A stretch of 64,000 nt of DNA from Endocalyx cinctus (Eukaryota; Ascomycota; Sordariomycetes; Amphisphaeriales; Apiosporaceae): assembly GCA_001600455.1 (NCBI GenBank), contig BCKC01000006.1, forward strand, positions 2,542,001 to 2,606,000, written 5' to 3'. Made by a program: the position numbers and the translations under genes. Under the pieces are notes generated by a model that did no database searches, was not told the origin of the DNA, and saw only the letters and a program-made list of their open reading frames with translations. Shown here piece after piece: positions 12,101 through 24,301 of the stretch (position 1 is the stretch's first letter; every line of letters starts with the position of its first letter).

Positions 12101-14354
12101 GGGATACATAATCGGATTTTTATCAATATCGGAGCTTTTTAAATAAGCGCGTATCTAAATAGGATCATAATGGCATAATTCTTCATGCTTTGGTAGAGGA
12201 ACCATCTCAAATCTAACGTAATCCCAAAGCGTTATTGCCCCCTGTTCCTCTGAGCTTACACACATATCTCCGAGTATTCTTTGTGTAACAAAAAAATACG
12301 TACTCTCTACGAGCCGAGCTCAGGAATAAACCCGAGTCGTATCCATAAAATGGATCTAGGCAACGGTATATCGGGAGATGAAGGTGGTAGTCATATGGCA
12401 GAGATCCCCAGGAGGATGAGCCGCTCGTTGCTGTTGCTCATAGCCACATCCTGACTATGACTACCTACTTAGCCATATATGTACGGTGAGCGAATCAAGT
12501 ATTCCTCCTAATTTAAAAGCTATACTTTAGATCGTCCTACCAAGAGGGCACATCCAAAAAAAGATGCGATGAATCTTACCGCACGTGTTCTTAGCGAGGT
12601 TTTTAAAAAGCCCCCCTATCAACATACCAGTTATACGAATGCGAAATGAAGCTAAGGATAATAATAAAAAAAAAAAACGCTTTCGCATTAATACCAAAGT
12701 GTTATAAGAGTTTCCCGATAAGTCAGATTCAATAATTCTAAATATGGTAGTACTCGGGTGACCTTTCATGAGGCTGATATACCACCCCCATTTCACGTTA
12801 CCTTAGCATCCCGATCGGGCGGTTATTCACTAGGGAACATACTGCGAGGCGACGACAATTAGCTCCTTAGCGAGCGAGAATTATCTTCCCGCTCCCCGAT
12901 TGTGGCGTTCAAATGGACTCGAGATTTAGTGAAAATAACGCGCGTAGGGTTTCGTCGTTGCCTGTTCCTTGGGTACTCCTTAACAAAAGGCTCACCGCAA
13001 ACTCTCCTAAGATGACGAGAACGAATATTTTTAAACTAGTTCTCGTTCCTGAAAAGAAAAAGAAAAAGAACAATAACCTGACACATATGTATGACATGCT
13101 CGTGCCAAGAGCGCTCCCGTCGTCAAGGATCGTTTTTTGTAGCCCAAAGGTGAGGTAACGAATCAAACGTGAGATATGAGGCGATGTTTTACGCTGCAAG
13201 GTACCGTATCACCATCAGAAAAAATTAAGATATTACATTTGTTTCTTTTTTTTTAAATTCCCGTGAGACAAGACAACCTCGAATAGAGCGACGCGGGTGT
13301 ACGTGCCGTAGGATACACACGTGCCCAGTCAAAACTATTGACCCCATCACAGCGCGTGGACTAGAACAGGGAAGTAAGGGTGTAGGAGGGGCGTCGAATA
13401 GACGAGTATAGATCAGTTCTCAGCCACAATCCAATAATTTACCTACGCTACGTAGTCGTTTCGGGGTGTTGGCGGGCTTGAGGTGGAGCGTTAAGCTATT
13501 TTCTCGTTGCTTATTCTTAGGTAATTTAACATTTTCAACGACGTATCTAACACAAGTCCGTTAATAATGCATGTATGTCTCTCGATTTCTCCTAACATAC
13601 CTATTCTCGGCAAGCGAGCACGTCCCGGAACTCAACTTTTTTACGTTACGGACTATAACGCAATCGTTCAAGTCTACTCTCCAAGATGGAAACCTAGAGG
13701 GTCATGGAGTCATGATCACCATAACAAGAGAGAAGCAGTTACACACCATCAATTAACGATGGGCCAGACTATTGATTTCTCCCTTCCTCTTCCTTCCTCC
13801 TAAATCCAACCCCTGACCTGAAGCATAACAAATCCGACTGCGGCTGTTCAAGGTGTAAAATAGAAATTTAATAAGCTTAGGTCAAGATAATAATAACTGT
13901 CATGAGACCAACGCCTTCTTATCGGGGGAAGGCTGATTCACTTCTCATACTGCGATGACGGCCGGGTTCATCCAAAATAGTCTCAGCGCAGTTTAGATGA
14001 ACGCCTCAAAGGAATATCGGCCCTCGTGGCCGGAAATATTCATGCTTCAGAACGGGGTTCTCTTGTCTGTGCCTAGACGAGAGTGTGCCTCACCAACACG
14101 TCTCGGTAAGTTCTCTAGATGCTTTTCGTCTGGCTATATATTCTCGTGATACCCGTGAACGTTTGAGATTTTCCTTCGTCTCTTCCATCATCAACAGCAA
14201 CAACAACGACAACAATTCGGCTCAGTGGTAGCATCTCAGTCCTTCCCTTGGGCTTCCTTTCTTTTATATTTTTTCTTCCTGTAAGCTTTTGATACCCCCC
14301 TTTTACTTTTTTTTATCTTTCCTCTTTTATATTTCTTTGATTTTCTTTTTCAAT
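9176..14354. other. Long gene-free spacer upstream of laccase
   Basis: A 5.2 kb stretch without defensible genes. Open frames of 60-105 codons (for example 11071-11313 and 11657-11974) lack recognisable motifs and codon bias. It contains CCTAGGTAGGT-type words near 9570-9610. The last 200 bp before the laccase start are pyrimidine-rich, with a CAA-rich patch at about 14200-14216 and a TATA-like CTATATATTC at about 14141, consistent with a fungal promoter and 5' leader. Confidence 0.55.
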
Positions 14355-16187
14355 ATGTATCTTCGAAACATCTGCAGCAGCCTCGCCGTCGCCGGAGCTT
14401 TCTTTGCCGGACTCTCCTCGGCCGCACCAGCTCTCCTAACCGAGATCACCGAGCTGGGCAACCGAGCGTCTACTTGCAACACTCCGAAGAACCGAGCTTG
14501 CTGGACTGCAGGATTTAACATTAATACTGACTATGAACAAAGCACTCCTCCCGGTTCTCTAAAGAAGGTAAGTCTACTTCTTCGCAAGGCCCTTAGAAGA
14601 TGAAACTAACAACGTCGAAATTAGTATAACTGGGATGTCGAGGAAATCGACAACTGGATGGGTCCTGACGGTCGCGTCAAGGAGAAGGTTATGTTGGTCA
14701 ACGGCCAATTCCCGGGACCAACCTTGGAGGCCGACTGGGGTGACACAATCCAAGTGACCATCACGAATAAGCTTAGGATCAACGGTACCTCGATTCACTG
14801 GCACGGTATCCGGCAGTACGGTACCAACATCCAGGACGGTGTCAACGGTGTGACCGAGTGTCCGCTCAGGCCCGGAGATTCCAAGACGTACACGTTCAAG
14901 GCAACCCAGTACGGGACGTCCTGGTACCACTCGCACTTCTCGTCTCAATACGGTAACGGCGTGTGGGGGCCCATCGTGATCAACGGGCCGGCCTCGCAGT
15001 CGTACGACATCGATCTCGGCCCTTACCCCATCTTCGACTACTACCTCGACACGGCGGACAACATCGTCGTCGAGACGCAGCACATCGCCGGTTCTCCCCC
15101 CAGCGACAACTTGCTATTCAACGGGACGAACGTCAGCCCCGACGGCAAGACCGGCGCATACTCCAAGGTGGTCGTGACGCCCAACAAGACGCACCTCCTG
15201 CGCCTGTTCAACCCATCGGTCGAGAACAACTTCCAGGTGTCCATCGTCGACCACAACATGACCATCGTCTCGACCGATTTCGTCCCCGTCAAGCCTTACA
15301 CTACCGACAACATCTACATCGGCATCGGGCAGCGCTACGACGTGATCATCGACGCTTCGCAGGCCGTCGGCAACTACTGGATCAACGCGACCATATTCGA
15401 TCAAGACGGCTGCGGTAACTCGACCAACAAGAGCCCGGCCGCGATCCTCTCGTACGGCGGCGCGCCGAACAAGCTGCCCAAGAAGCACGGCAAGAAGCCG
15501 GCAAACCTCAACTGCCAGGACAGCCTGGACTACGAGCCGATCGTGCAGCGCGCGGCGCCGACGTCGGGCTTCAGCGCGGCCGCGAACAACACGATGGACG
15601 TCAACTTCACCACGGACCCGATCGTGACCTGGCGGATCAACAACTCGCCCATCAACGTGACGTGGGAGAAGCCGGTGCTCGAGTACGTCCTCACCGGAAA
15701 CACGTCGTACCCGACGAGCGAGAACATCGTCAAGGAAGACGCGGCGAACAAGTGGAGCTTCTGGGTGATCGAGGACGACTCCGGCGTCCCGCACCCGATG
15801 CATCTGCACGGGCACGACTTCCTCGTCCTAGGTTCGAGCGCCACCACCGGCGCCACCGGGTCCTTCACGGCGGCGGATCAGGCCCTCCTCTCGTTCGATA
15901 ACCCGACCCGTCGAGACGTGACCATGCTCCCGGCTAACGGCTGGCTCGTCATCGCCTTCCAGGCCGATAACCCGGGCGCTTGGCTCTTCCACTGCCACAT
16001 CGCCTGGCACATAAGCGGCGGTCTCGGCGTCGACTTCCTCGAGCGCGTCGGCGAGCTGCCGTCCCAGATCAGCCCCGCCGATAGGAAGCAGTTCGAGGAT
16101 ACGTGCCAGAAGTGGGATGCTTACTACCCGACGGATCCGGAGAAGAAGATCGATTCGGGTTTGAAGATGAGGGAGATCACGTTTTAA
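14355..16187 (+). CDS. Secreted laccase (ascomycete multicopper oxidase)
   Basis: This is a blue multicopper oxidase that oxidises phenols while reducing oxygen to water outside the cell. There are two exons, 14355-14567 and 14625-16187, joined at phase 0 (GTAAGT/TTAG), giving 591 residues. The start is the ATG that opens the signal peptide MYLRNICSSLAVAGAFFAG; an upstream in-frame ATG only adds a hydrophobic leader. All four copper motifs are intact: HWHG (129-132), WYHSH (171-175), HPMHLHG (461-467) and HCHIAWH (527-533). The residue ten after the type-1 Cys is Leu. The tail contains DSGL followed by KMREITF (581-591), the maturation and C-terminal plug signature of ascomycete laccases. It has many N-glycosylation sequons. 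No partner gene is adjacent. Confidence 0.96.
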
Positions 16188-16956
16188 AATAAGGAAGAAA
16201 AAAAGATGAGGAGGTATGATGTAATATGATGGGAGTGGATGTAACATAACATAACATGTGGGTGGGGGCGTTTTTTTTTCGGCTTTGACTTCTTGGGTAC
16301 ATACAGTGCTTTTTATGTCGTTTTAATACGCCGCATTTTTCATACTTTTTTTCTTTTCTTGCTGCATATATAGACACATAGATTCGGTACGAGAGAAGGC
16401 AGGTAATTTAGATTGGTGGGCGGCTATCTATTCAATATCAACGCTATCATCCGTATCATACTCACCTCCTTATTTGGTACACTGTTACACTTGAGAATGA
16501 CATCCCCACGGATAGAAATTAAATACGCATCGTAAAAATGTTCTGATGTTTTTGTCTATAAGACTCTTGGAATTTATGCACATTTTATTATATATCACTT
16601 TTTTTCTTCTTTTGAAGAGAGTCATATTGTTTGTCAGAGCAGAAAATGGAAATTTAGCATGTGCAAATCGCACTGTAAAACTCTGAAATAGGGGGTGCAA
16701 TCAATGGATTCCAGCTAGTATAACGTCCACGGGTCTAACCTAAGCACGTGACTCAACTACAACCAAGTGATTTCCAAGGTTCCTAACCTTCTAACCTAAC
16801 ACCGTAACGCCTAGAACTTTTTTATATTGGGTATCAAATTGTGGCAAACAGATCCTTCCTCGTAAGCTCCCAGATTATCGAGCCATTATTCCAAGCAGCG
16901 TCGACGTTCGCTCCCAAGCAGGGCACCAGCTACGTGAACAGAAGGGGACGAGTTCC
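16188..16956. other. Spacer downstream of laccase
   Basis: A convergent spacer between the laccase and the DUF3716-like gene. It is AT-rich with short homopolymer runs and has no coding signal. The 3' ends of both transcripts should lie here. Confidence 0.5.
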
Positions 16957-18189
16957 TTAAAACTCGTCTTCCTCGTCCCCTTCCTCACTAAGCTCCCCGG
17001 CGTTTCCGTCGGCGGACTGGCCAGACCGTCGCTCTATTTCGGTCTGTAGCTCGTCCTGCCACGCCACAAGCTGCTGGATACCCGCCATCCCGATGTTATG
17101 GGAAAACCGCCGACAGAACTCCACGAACCGCGCATCGTCGTCGTCTGCCTCATCGACGGGAACGTGCCCATTTGCCATGACCTGGTCGAGACGCCGTCCC
17201 AGGTTGGGTGCCATAAAGTCTGGGATGCCCAAGAACCCAGGTCCCACAACCAGGCGGTAGGGCTCGATATGGCCCTGGGCCTCGTCGCCGTCTGGGAGGT
17301 CGGACTCGTCGCCGTCTTGAGGGGGAGAGCTGTCGGCTGGCGCAGGCTCGTCGTAGTCGTGGGCAGGCTCGCCGTTGCCGATGGAAAGAGGGTCCTCATT
17401 CATACCAGGCTGTTCCTCGTCTTGAACAGGCTGCCCCTCGTCTTCCCGCTCTGCCTGATAGTCTTCGGCTACACGGAGTTAGTCCAAGGACAAAAAAAAA
17501 AAAAACTTAGCTAGAACGAAACTATAACTTACCAGACTTCATGTACAGCGAACATCGGCTCGCTCTGCTGTGGTACATGCAGTTACTGCATGAACCCCGA
17601 AGGAACTCGGTCCCGAACGCCACGCACTCCGCCAATGGTCCATTTGACGACGGTCTGGCACACGCATCGCAAGGCTGCACGTTAACAGCGTCGAGCACGA
17701 TGTGCGCAGCCAGCCCGTGGTATTGGCGCATGCGGATAAATCCAAGCACGGCTTGGATTTGTTGGGGGCGTCGAGGGGAGTCTCTTATTACTAAGAGACG
17801 CTTGATCTATTTGAAAGAAAAAAGAAGTTGATTAGTAAATTGTTCTACTAATTTGCTAAATGCTTTTTTTTTTTTTTTTTTGGTGAGTGGAATACTAACC
17901 TGGCCGTTCCCCTCGGCGAAAATGCGATTTAAGATCGCATTGTCGCGCGTCAGACACGCCTCCAGAGCCCGTCTGGTCACCTGGATTTTGTTGTGCCAGG
18001 GTGACGATACTCTGACCATTCCAGGTCCAGTCGGCGATGTTGGCTCCAGCAGCTACAGATAAATTGTTAGTCATTGAGTATACAAGATTAAAACAGAGGA
18101 TTCAATATTTATGAGAGGAATGTTACTCTTTAATTTAAGAGAACATGATTTGTAGAGATAAAATGCTTCGTACCTTGAGAGTTGTCCAT
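16957..18189 (-). CDS. DUF3716-like Cys-motif protein with an apparent one-base frameshift
   Basis: Four exons fit: 18189-18174, 18052-17900, 17806-17533 and 17468-16957, with phases that agree from exon 2 onward. Exon 3 encodes CDAC, then ECVAFG, GSCSNC and a final Cys, the Cys-x2-Cys ... Cys ... Cys-x2-Cys ... Cys pattern of DUF3716 proteins, which are fungal proteins of unknown function. Exon 4 is strongly acidic and Pro-rich, with a helix VEFCRRFSHNIGMAGIQQL near the end. Starting at the ATG of exon 1 (MDNSQ), the frame is out by one base relative to the downstream frame, and removing one base of the T4 run at 17986-17989 would reconcile them. If the frameshift is real, translation could instead begin at 18019, giving a 301-residue protein. 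It lies beside a repeat-rich spacer. Confidence 0.7.
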
Positions 18190-18903
18190 CTTGGAGCTGT
18201 AGGAGGTCGTGATAGTTATTTTGTTTAATTATATATATATAATTATATATGAGGACAGGAGCGAATTGATGATGGGAGCAAGTTGATGATGAAAGCAAAT
18301 TGATTATAGGAGAGAGGAGAGAGTGTATCGAACTTGTTCTTGTGAAGAGAAGGAATTGATATTCTGATTTGATGTAGGAATTTTGCGAAATAAATAGTAC
18401 TTAACACCTCTGTGATCTGTGACTGATTGTGTTTGCTCTAGGTTAGGTTGCTCTCTTTTTCCTATACATATTTGATTCACCACTCTTGTTTTTATTACCA
18501 TTGTTGTTTACACCTCTTTTGTTTATTCATTTTATTTTATTTTATTTTTTATTATTATTTTTTTTTTAATTCGCTTATTTCTATTCACTTCTCTTAACCA
18601 CTAGCACACATTGTCTATGACTATTACCCTTGTGTCCACTTACTTGGTAATAAACTCCTATTCATTGGTACATACAATCGTACCTAAGGTACTTACAATT
18701 GTACTTATTTGTAATATGTTAACAGTTAAGGTCATCCAGAGCAACCAGTAGTAAAAAGTGACATACAATAAGGTTATTCACTAACATACATGGGAATCAG
18801 TTGCTATGCAGCCTCTCTGAGGGGGATCTTTCGTTTGAAGCCATGTATGATACTTACCTCTAGCTAATTATTGTAGTAATTGACGTAGATTATGTATCAA
18901 TTT

Positions 18904-19105
18904 CAGTACTATCACCGTATAAATAAAATACTAGTAGCAATACTTCCGAAAGTATTACCATATGGTTACTCACCCAAACAACTGACTATTTACCATCTCT
19001 AGTATCAGTACCCTTCCCATACAAATTACTAGTGGCAGTGCCTCCGTAATTATCACCTTCTGGTCACTTACCTAGACAGCTAACCGATCATCATGCCAGG
19101 CCCCG
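18904..19105. repeat. Degenerate tandem duplication, two units of about 100 bp
   Basis: The first unit (about 18904-19000) and the second (about 19008-19105) share an ordered series of words: TCAGTAC, ACTAGTRGCARTRC, TTCCG/CTCCG, ATTACC/ATCACC, TGGTYACT, and ACARCTRAC/ACAGCTAAC. Many of the differences are transitions, which could reflect old repeat-induced point mutation, but this was judged by eye only. Confidence 0.5.
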
Positions 19106-20275
19106 ACTAGATACCATACCAGCAGCCGACCATTGACCGGGTTCTCCTCTTTTCGACGCCCTCGCAGATGACGCCGTACCGCAGTATATAGTCTCAGGGG
19201 AGTTATCGATGTCGTGGCTCAGACACCTGTAGACCGTCCTGATTACCTCATATAATTACCCGTCCAACCAGTTCTTCGTAGCTTACTTTGATTATCGGCG
19301 CGATCATTTTTGTGATCACTACCTTATGAAACCTCGACTCTATCACCCTGTCGACCACTACCATCACTATCGTGTTAATGGCTTGACGAACTTGATCGTC
19401 GGTTATCAAGCTCCACCACCGCCGCTATCTTGTTACACATAAGCCACTCTCTGACTATCGTCGACAAGATAGGGCTGTCCATACTCCTTTCCCCTGCTGA
19501 TGCGCTCCCTGGGTCTGGATATCGCCGACATTAGACACCTCTCTATCTTCTTCAAACACGGCACGATCTTAGAGACCATCTCCCTGCAAAGAGGACTTAC
19601 ACATAACCTGTTGGTAGTACCTCTGCTCCTCATGGTACCTGTTGGAATACTGGTAATAGGGGTTATTCATATTATCATATAGTTATTTTAGTATAGTACG
19701 TACGAGTTAGATGATATTCCTCCTTAAGGGCGATATCTCCTGATCGTACGGAAATCTCTTGAACTTTAGATTTATAACATTAAGAAGAATTATAGAATAT
19801 AATATATTGCATTTTCAATAATACGATCGTATAATTACAGCCAATTTAACAATACCCGTGAAAGTGTTGGCGTCAGTGATTATAATCAAATTCTCGTTAA
19901 CGATTTCCCTCGGCAACTCGTCATTGAGAACTAGTCGTTCATGGACTTCATGATTTCCATCGGCAACGAACTCTCGTAGATTCTGATTAAGTGTCTATCT
20001 ATGTTTATCGACATCATGATCAGATAGTCACCAACACGTTCGGATTAGCATGTACTCGTGGAAACTCGACACCGAGAAGACGAGCAGTGGGGATGCAAAG
20101 ACGATATTTCAGTACACAGAGTAGGAGAGAATCATAAAGATGAAGATGAAGGGATTGATGAATATTATATAACTATCGATCTCAGGTCTAACTTTCCGCC
20201 GTTAACAGCGGCCGACCACGTCCTCTACAATAAGATAGGGAAGAGCCTTAAGGATTCCCGCCGAAGACATTGACG

Positions 20276-20478
20276 CTCCGGTCACGCCATTATCAATATG
20301 CTATTTTTTAACATGATCAAGAATGGATCACTAAATAAATGTTTCAATATACATTATCCTAAACTCAGAATGATGTTCCGGTCACGGCATTATCAATACG
20401 CTATTATTTTTCAACTTAATTAATAATGAATTACTATATAAAACCTTTCAACATACATTCTCCTAAATCTGGAATGAT
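20276..20478. repeat. Degenerate tandem duplication, two units of about 102 bp
   Basis: Unit one (20276-20374) and unit two (20376-20478) both begin TCCGGTCACG, continue with CATTATCAATAYGCTATT, and end with ATACATTMTCCTAAA and GAATGAT. They differ by scattered substitutions and a few small indels. No coding role is visible. Confidence 0.65.
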
Positions 20479-21787
20479 ATAAGCTATCGATCGTACATAG
20501 TAATTCTTAAAGTCCCAAATAATGCCATATTTTCTCCATGCCTATTTGAATATGAATGTGAGGAATAAAGGAGGACCTCCAAGTCTGCACGTGAAGCCAT
20601 ATGAAATGGAAAATAATGACCCACATTTATTCTGTTACGCTAGCAGGCTAATACACAGTACATAATACGTACTGTACATTGATACATACTTAATTAGGGT
20701 GAGTACATAAAAATATTTACTAGCAGATACTTCTTTAGGTAAGCACCTAGATTTAAGTACCTACCTAGGTACCTACCTACCTAGGTAGGTAGATGCCTAG
20801 GGTGCTTACCCAGGTAAGCTAGGTAGGTAAGTAAGCTGGTAAGTATCCCGTACTGTAGGATATGTAGGTATTGTGTGGGAATACTCATAGGCCCTAATAA
20901 ATCATTCACCACTGCCCTTCCAGACATAAATATACTGTATAATAAAAACGAAGTTGCTTACCTAGATGGTATACGCTACTACTACTATTACAGTATCTAA
21001 CCGTTAGGTACTAACTGTGTAAGTAAGTGGTACTTAGGTCTTCAAGCAAATCTACCTACCTTGGATTAGACTTAGTTTATGTTAGTATATGTACCTAGGC
21101 ACTTACAAGTAAGTACTTACCTAGGTAGTTAGGTACCTACTAAAATACGCTGCGCCGGCGGTAGGTAATTGACGAGATTGTTACGCGCCCCACAACGCGT
21201 TTTTTTTTCAAAGTCGGAGAAATAATTATGACTGAGTACATCGATCAATCGATTCTTCCAAACCAGTCAACCAGTCAATTTTGATAGAGAGAGAGAGAAA
21301 AAGAGAGAAAAGAGAGATCATTCCCATTACTCATATAATTCATACGTGAAATAAAGTCTTTTAATCTTGATTTTGTTATTTTGTTTCTTATTTTCTTATA
21401 ATTCTCTTATCCTCCCTTACTTTCTTCTTGTTTCAGGCGTACATATATAAATAACTTTTACCTTTTTTATTTTTATTTTTATTCTTCTTTTAATAACACG
21501 TGTATATGTATATGTACGGGTGTTATTCTTATACAGAATTATTTGCTTTTTACCCCAGATCGAGTAACACCGGTAATCATCTAGTTGGAACTTCTCTCCA
21601 CTCAAAAGTCGTCATACGAGAGCAACACGAAACACCAAAACTTCATTTCTCTCTCCCTTGTTTCTGTTTACTCTCTCTCTCTCTCTCTTTGTTTCTTCAT
21701 ACGGTCTGAGGAAATAATAGACATATATCTGTTATCATCATATTTTAACCCTCTCACCCAATCTATTTATTTACCATCATACATATT

Positions 21788-23139
21788 ATGTCTGGTCTGT
21801 TAACTTCCTTTTGGGGACAGCAGTCTGCAACACCTAACGGTTCAAAGCAAACAACAAGTGATCAGTTAAACAATCCCGATTCCAACCCTACCCCAAGAGG
21901 AACAAAGAGGAAATCTAAGCCCGATCCATATGACCTGATGGACGAAGGTGATTATAGCTCTTATGCAACTTGAAAATTAATTCTAGCCTGTTCTCCTCTA
22001 ATCAACCGCGTCGTTAATAGATGAACCCCGGACTAATCACGACTCGTCGCGTCAAAAATCCCGTCATTCTCTCGCATCAAACCGGAGCAGTCGAGGAACT
22101 CGTCTTTCCATAGGTCGAATACGTATGATATATACCTAAATCTTAATGATGCGCGCCTTCTGAATTCCTAACTGACCTGACATATATACGCGAACAGCTC
22201 GTGGCGGTCGACTATCCACATCTTCCACTACATCCGCTGCTAGTACCCCCAGACGAACCTCTGCCCTCGAAGATCGCATAGATGCTTCCGCCAATTTGGA
22301 ACGCGCAAAAGCCCCCGATGCCGCGCGCTTACAACCAGACTTAGAGGAGCCGAGCTCCGGTACCCCGAAGGTTCCGGTCGCTAATATGGGAGGATCAAGT
22401 ATGTTTCACCCCTTACATCACTAATGCGCTACATTACGACTATAGAATTACTTACTAATCACAACTCGATCTTCTTAAAAAAGACCTTTTGAACAATAGT
22501 TTAACGGCTGTCGCAAATAACCCTGAACCTGAACCTGAACCTGAACCTGAACCTGAACTCGAGCCCGAACCAAAAGAACCAGAAGAACCAGAGCCGGAAG
22601 AAGAGGAAACAAATGATTTGGAGCCCAAGGGTAAACAAAAGCAGTCGGCTAAGGAACTAAACCAGGACGGTGAGGAACAGGAAGATTTGCGCGAAGTGCA
22701 CGAGATAAAATCTTTAATTAAGCACCGCATGGTCCCGGGCGAAAGCGGTGTCGTAGAGCTATTGGTGCACTGGGTCGGCGAAAAGGCCGAGGACGCGACG
22801 TGGGAGATCGAGGAGGAGATTCAGATGGGCGCCGAAGAGATGCTGTACGCGTATTGGAAGGCTCAAGGCGGTCGGGTGAACGCGTTGTTCGTCAAGCCCA
22901 AGAACGCCCCGCCCGAAGCCTACCACGTGTTCAAGATCCTCGGCCACGAGAAGAGGACGCGAGGCGGTTTCCACTTCCAGGTTCAGTGGGTCGGCCACGC
23001 TCCCGTACCCGGCGAGACGACGACAGAGAAGGAGACGAAGCTTAAGAACATCGCGCCCCAAATGCTGGACGAGTACTGGGAGAGCGTCGGCGGTCGCGAG
23101 AGACACCTCGCGAAGCGCGGGCGCGCTAAGAAGGCTTAA
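21788..23139 (+). CDS. Tandem chromodomain-like protein
   Basis: Three exons, 21788-21947, 22198-22398 and 22484-23139, join in frame to give 338 residues. The first donor is unusual (GTGATT); its acceptor CGAACAG and the second intron (GTATGT) are normal. The N terminus is polar and basic. A PEPEPE stretch encoded by six CCTGAA hexamers precedes an acidic linker. Two chromo or chromoshadow-like modules follow: about residues 193-250 (HEIKSLIKHRM ... LLVHWVGE ... ATWEIEEEI) and about 265-325 (YHVFKILGHEK ... FQVQWVGHA ... YWESVGG). Such modules bind methylated histone tails or partner proteins in heterochromatin; HP1-like single-chromo proteins are shorter and lack the Glu/Pro repeat. A role in nuclear chromatin is inferred. 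The C-terminal tail is basic (AKRGRAKKA). Confidence 0.85.
22522..22557 (+). repeat. Coding hexanucleotide repeat (CCTGAA)6
   Basis: Six perfect CCTGAA units inside exon 3 of the chromodomain gene encode alternating Pro-Glu. Degenerate Glu/Pro codons continue the same protein pattern for about 60 bp. The hexamer keeps frame if its copy number changes. Confidence 0.95.
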
Positions 23140-24098
23140 GCGAACAAGCGAGCGTCCACGAGACAAATACCTAGCGGAACCGGGGATCCTATCGTAAATA
23201 TGTGTTGACTGGGTTCTTTCTTGTACATAAACCACTTGCTTGGTTTTTTTACTGCTTTTCATTCGCTAATAAGTTTCTTCGATTGGCGGGGGGAGAGGGA
23301 GAGGATAGTTGGCGAGCGTGGGCTTTGCATTATCCAGGCGCAAGCGGTAGAATTCAAAAATAGGGGGCGGAGGCGAGGGGGCGCGGTAAAATACGGAGAG
23401 GAGCTGTCGTCTGGTTATTGGTCTGGATACTAACTAACCTATATGGTTAGGATTCTTCGTTGCGAGAGCTCGTAGTGTGGTTGACAGTGTTTTTATCGCT
23501 CTTTCAGAAACGAGTTCAAGGCGTTTCTCATAAGCGTCATTTTATCTGGATTTAATCTTCTTATTTTCCAATTTTTGGAGGTGATCAGAGCATTTTAGCC
23601 TCGCTAGAATTAATAGGACGATTTGTGTTCATATACGCTGAATAGTACGCTACGTATTTGAGGTCTTGATTTTCTCATTGATTTCCTTGCTTTGTCGTAA
23701 GGAGGTAGTCATATCCTGACTCATCAGTAATAACGGTCATAGATCATAGGTGGAATACTTATCAGGGTAAACATTGACTTGCCTGCTTGTCTAGCATGAG
23801 TAAGAGACTGAAGTCCTACTTATATGGAAAACAATAAGCATAGTGACGACAAACTTGCTGGGTCTCATGATCGTTATTTATTATCCATTATACATATACA
23901 AGTCATGAATAGCTTCTCTTAGGACGAGGCCATGGCAGAATCTGTGGTCAGCATGGTAGAACCTTATCATGAAGAGGCATCAAAACGACTTTATTAAAGG
24001 AGTCTATATACTCTTCAGCTCTTACATGGCGTAATTATCTAGTGCCATTATCTACAAGCCCGGGCCGGCAAGTAGCCCTCACCCGTAAAAGACACCAG

Positions 24099-24209
<111 letters not shown>

Positions 24210-24237
24210 CCCCCTATCCATCTCCCCTCTATCCGAA

Positions 24238-24276
24238 CCCCCCCCCCCCCCAAAAAAAAAAAAAAAAAAAAAAAAA
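24238..24276. repeat. C14-A25 homopolymer junction
   Basis: A run of 14 C is followed directly by about 25 A, 26 bp beyond the SDR stop. Length accuracy depends on the sequencing method. Confidence 0.9.
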
Positions 24277-24301
24277 GAAGATAGACACGACCTTAACCCC
24301 G

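Larger units (their letters stand above)
18190..21787. other. Repeat-bearing gene-free spacer
   Basis: A 3.6 kb AT-rich stretch with two degenerate tandem duplications (annotated separately), a dense patch of CCTAGGTA words near 20740-20850 and 21050-21140, and CT-rich tracts near 21280-21320 and 21660-21700, the latter just upstream of the chromodomain gene. The only longer frame (20058-20273, 71 codons) is acidic and has no recognisable match. It could be a decayed element, but no transposase or reverse-transcriptase motif survives. Confidence 0.5.

Noticed and set aside
20058..20273. 71-codon acidic frame beginning METRHRED
   Set aside because: No recognisable domain, no splice continuation and surrounding sequence is repeat-bearing and AT-rich.
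22455..22730. Ser/Gly-rich frame on the minus strand
   Set aside because: It is the antisense of the Pro-Glu repeat in the chromodomain exon.
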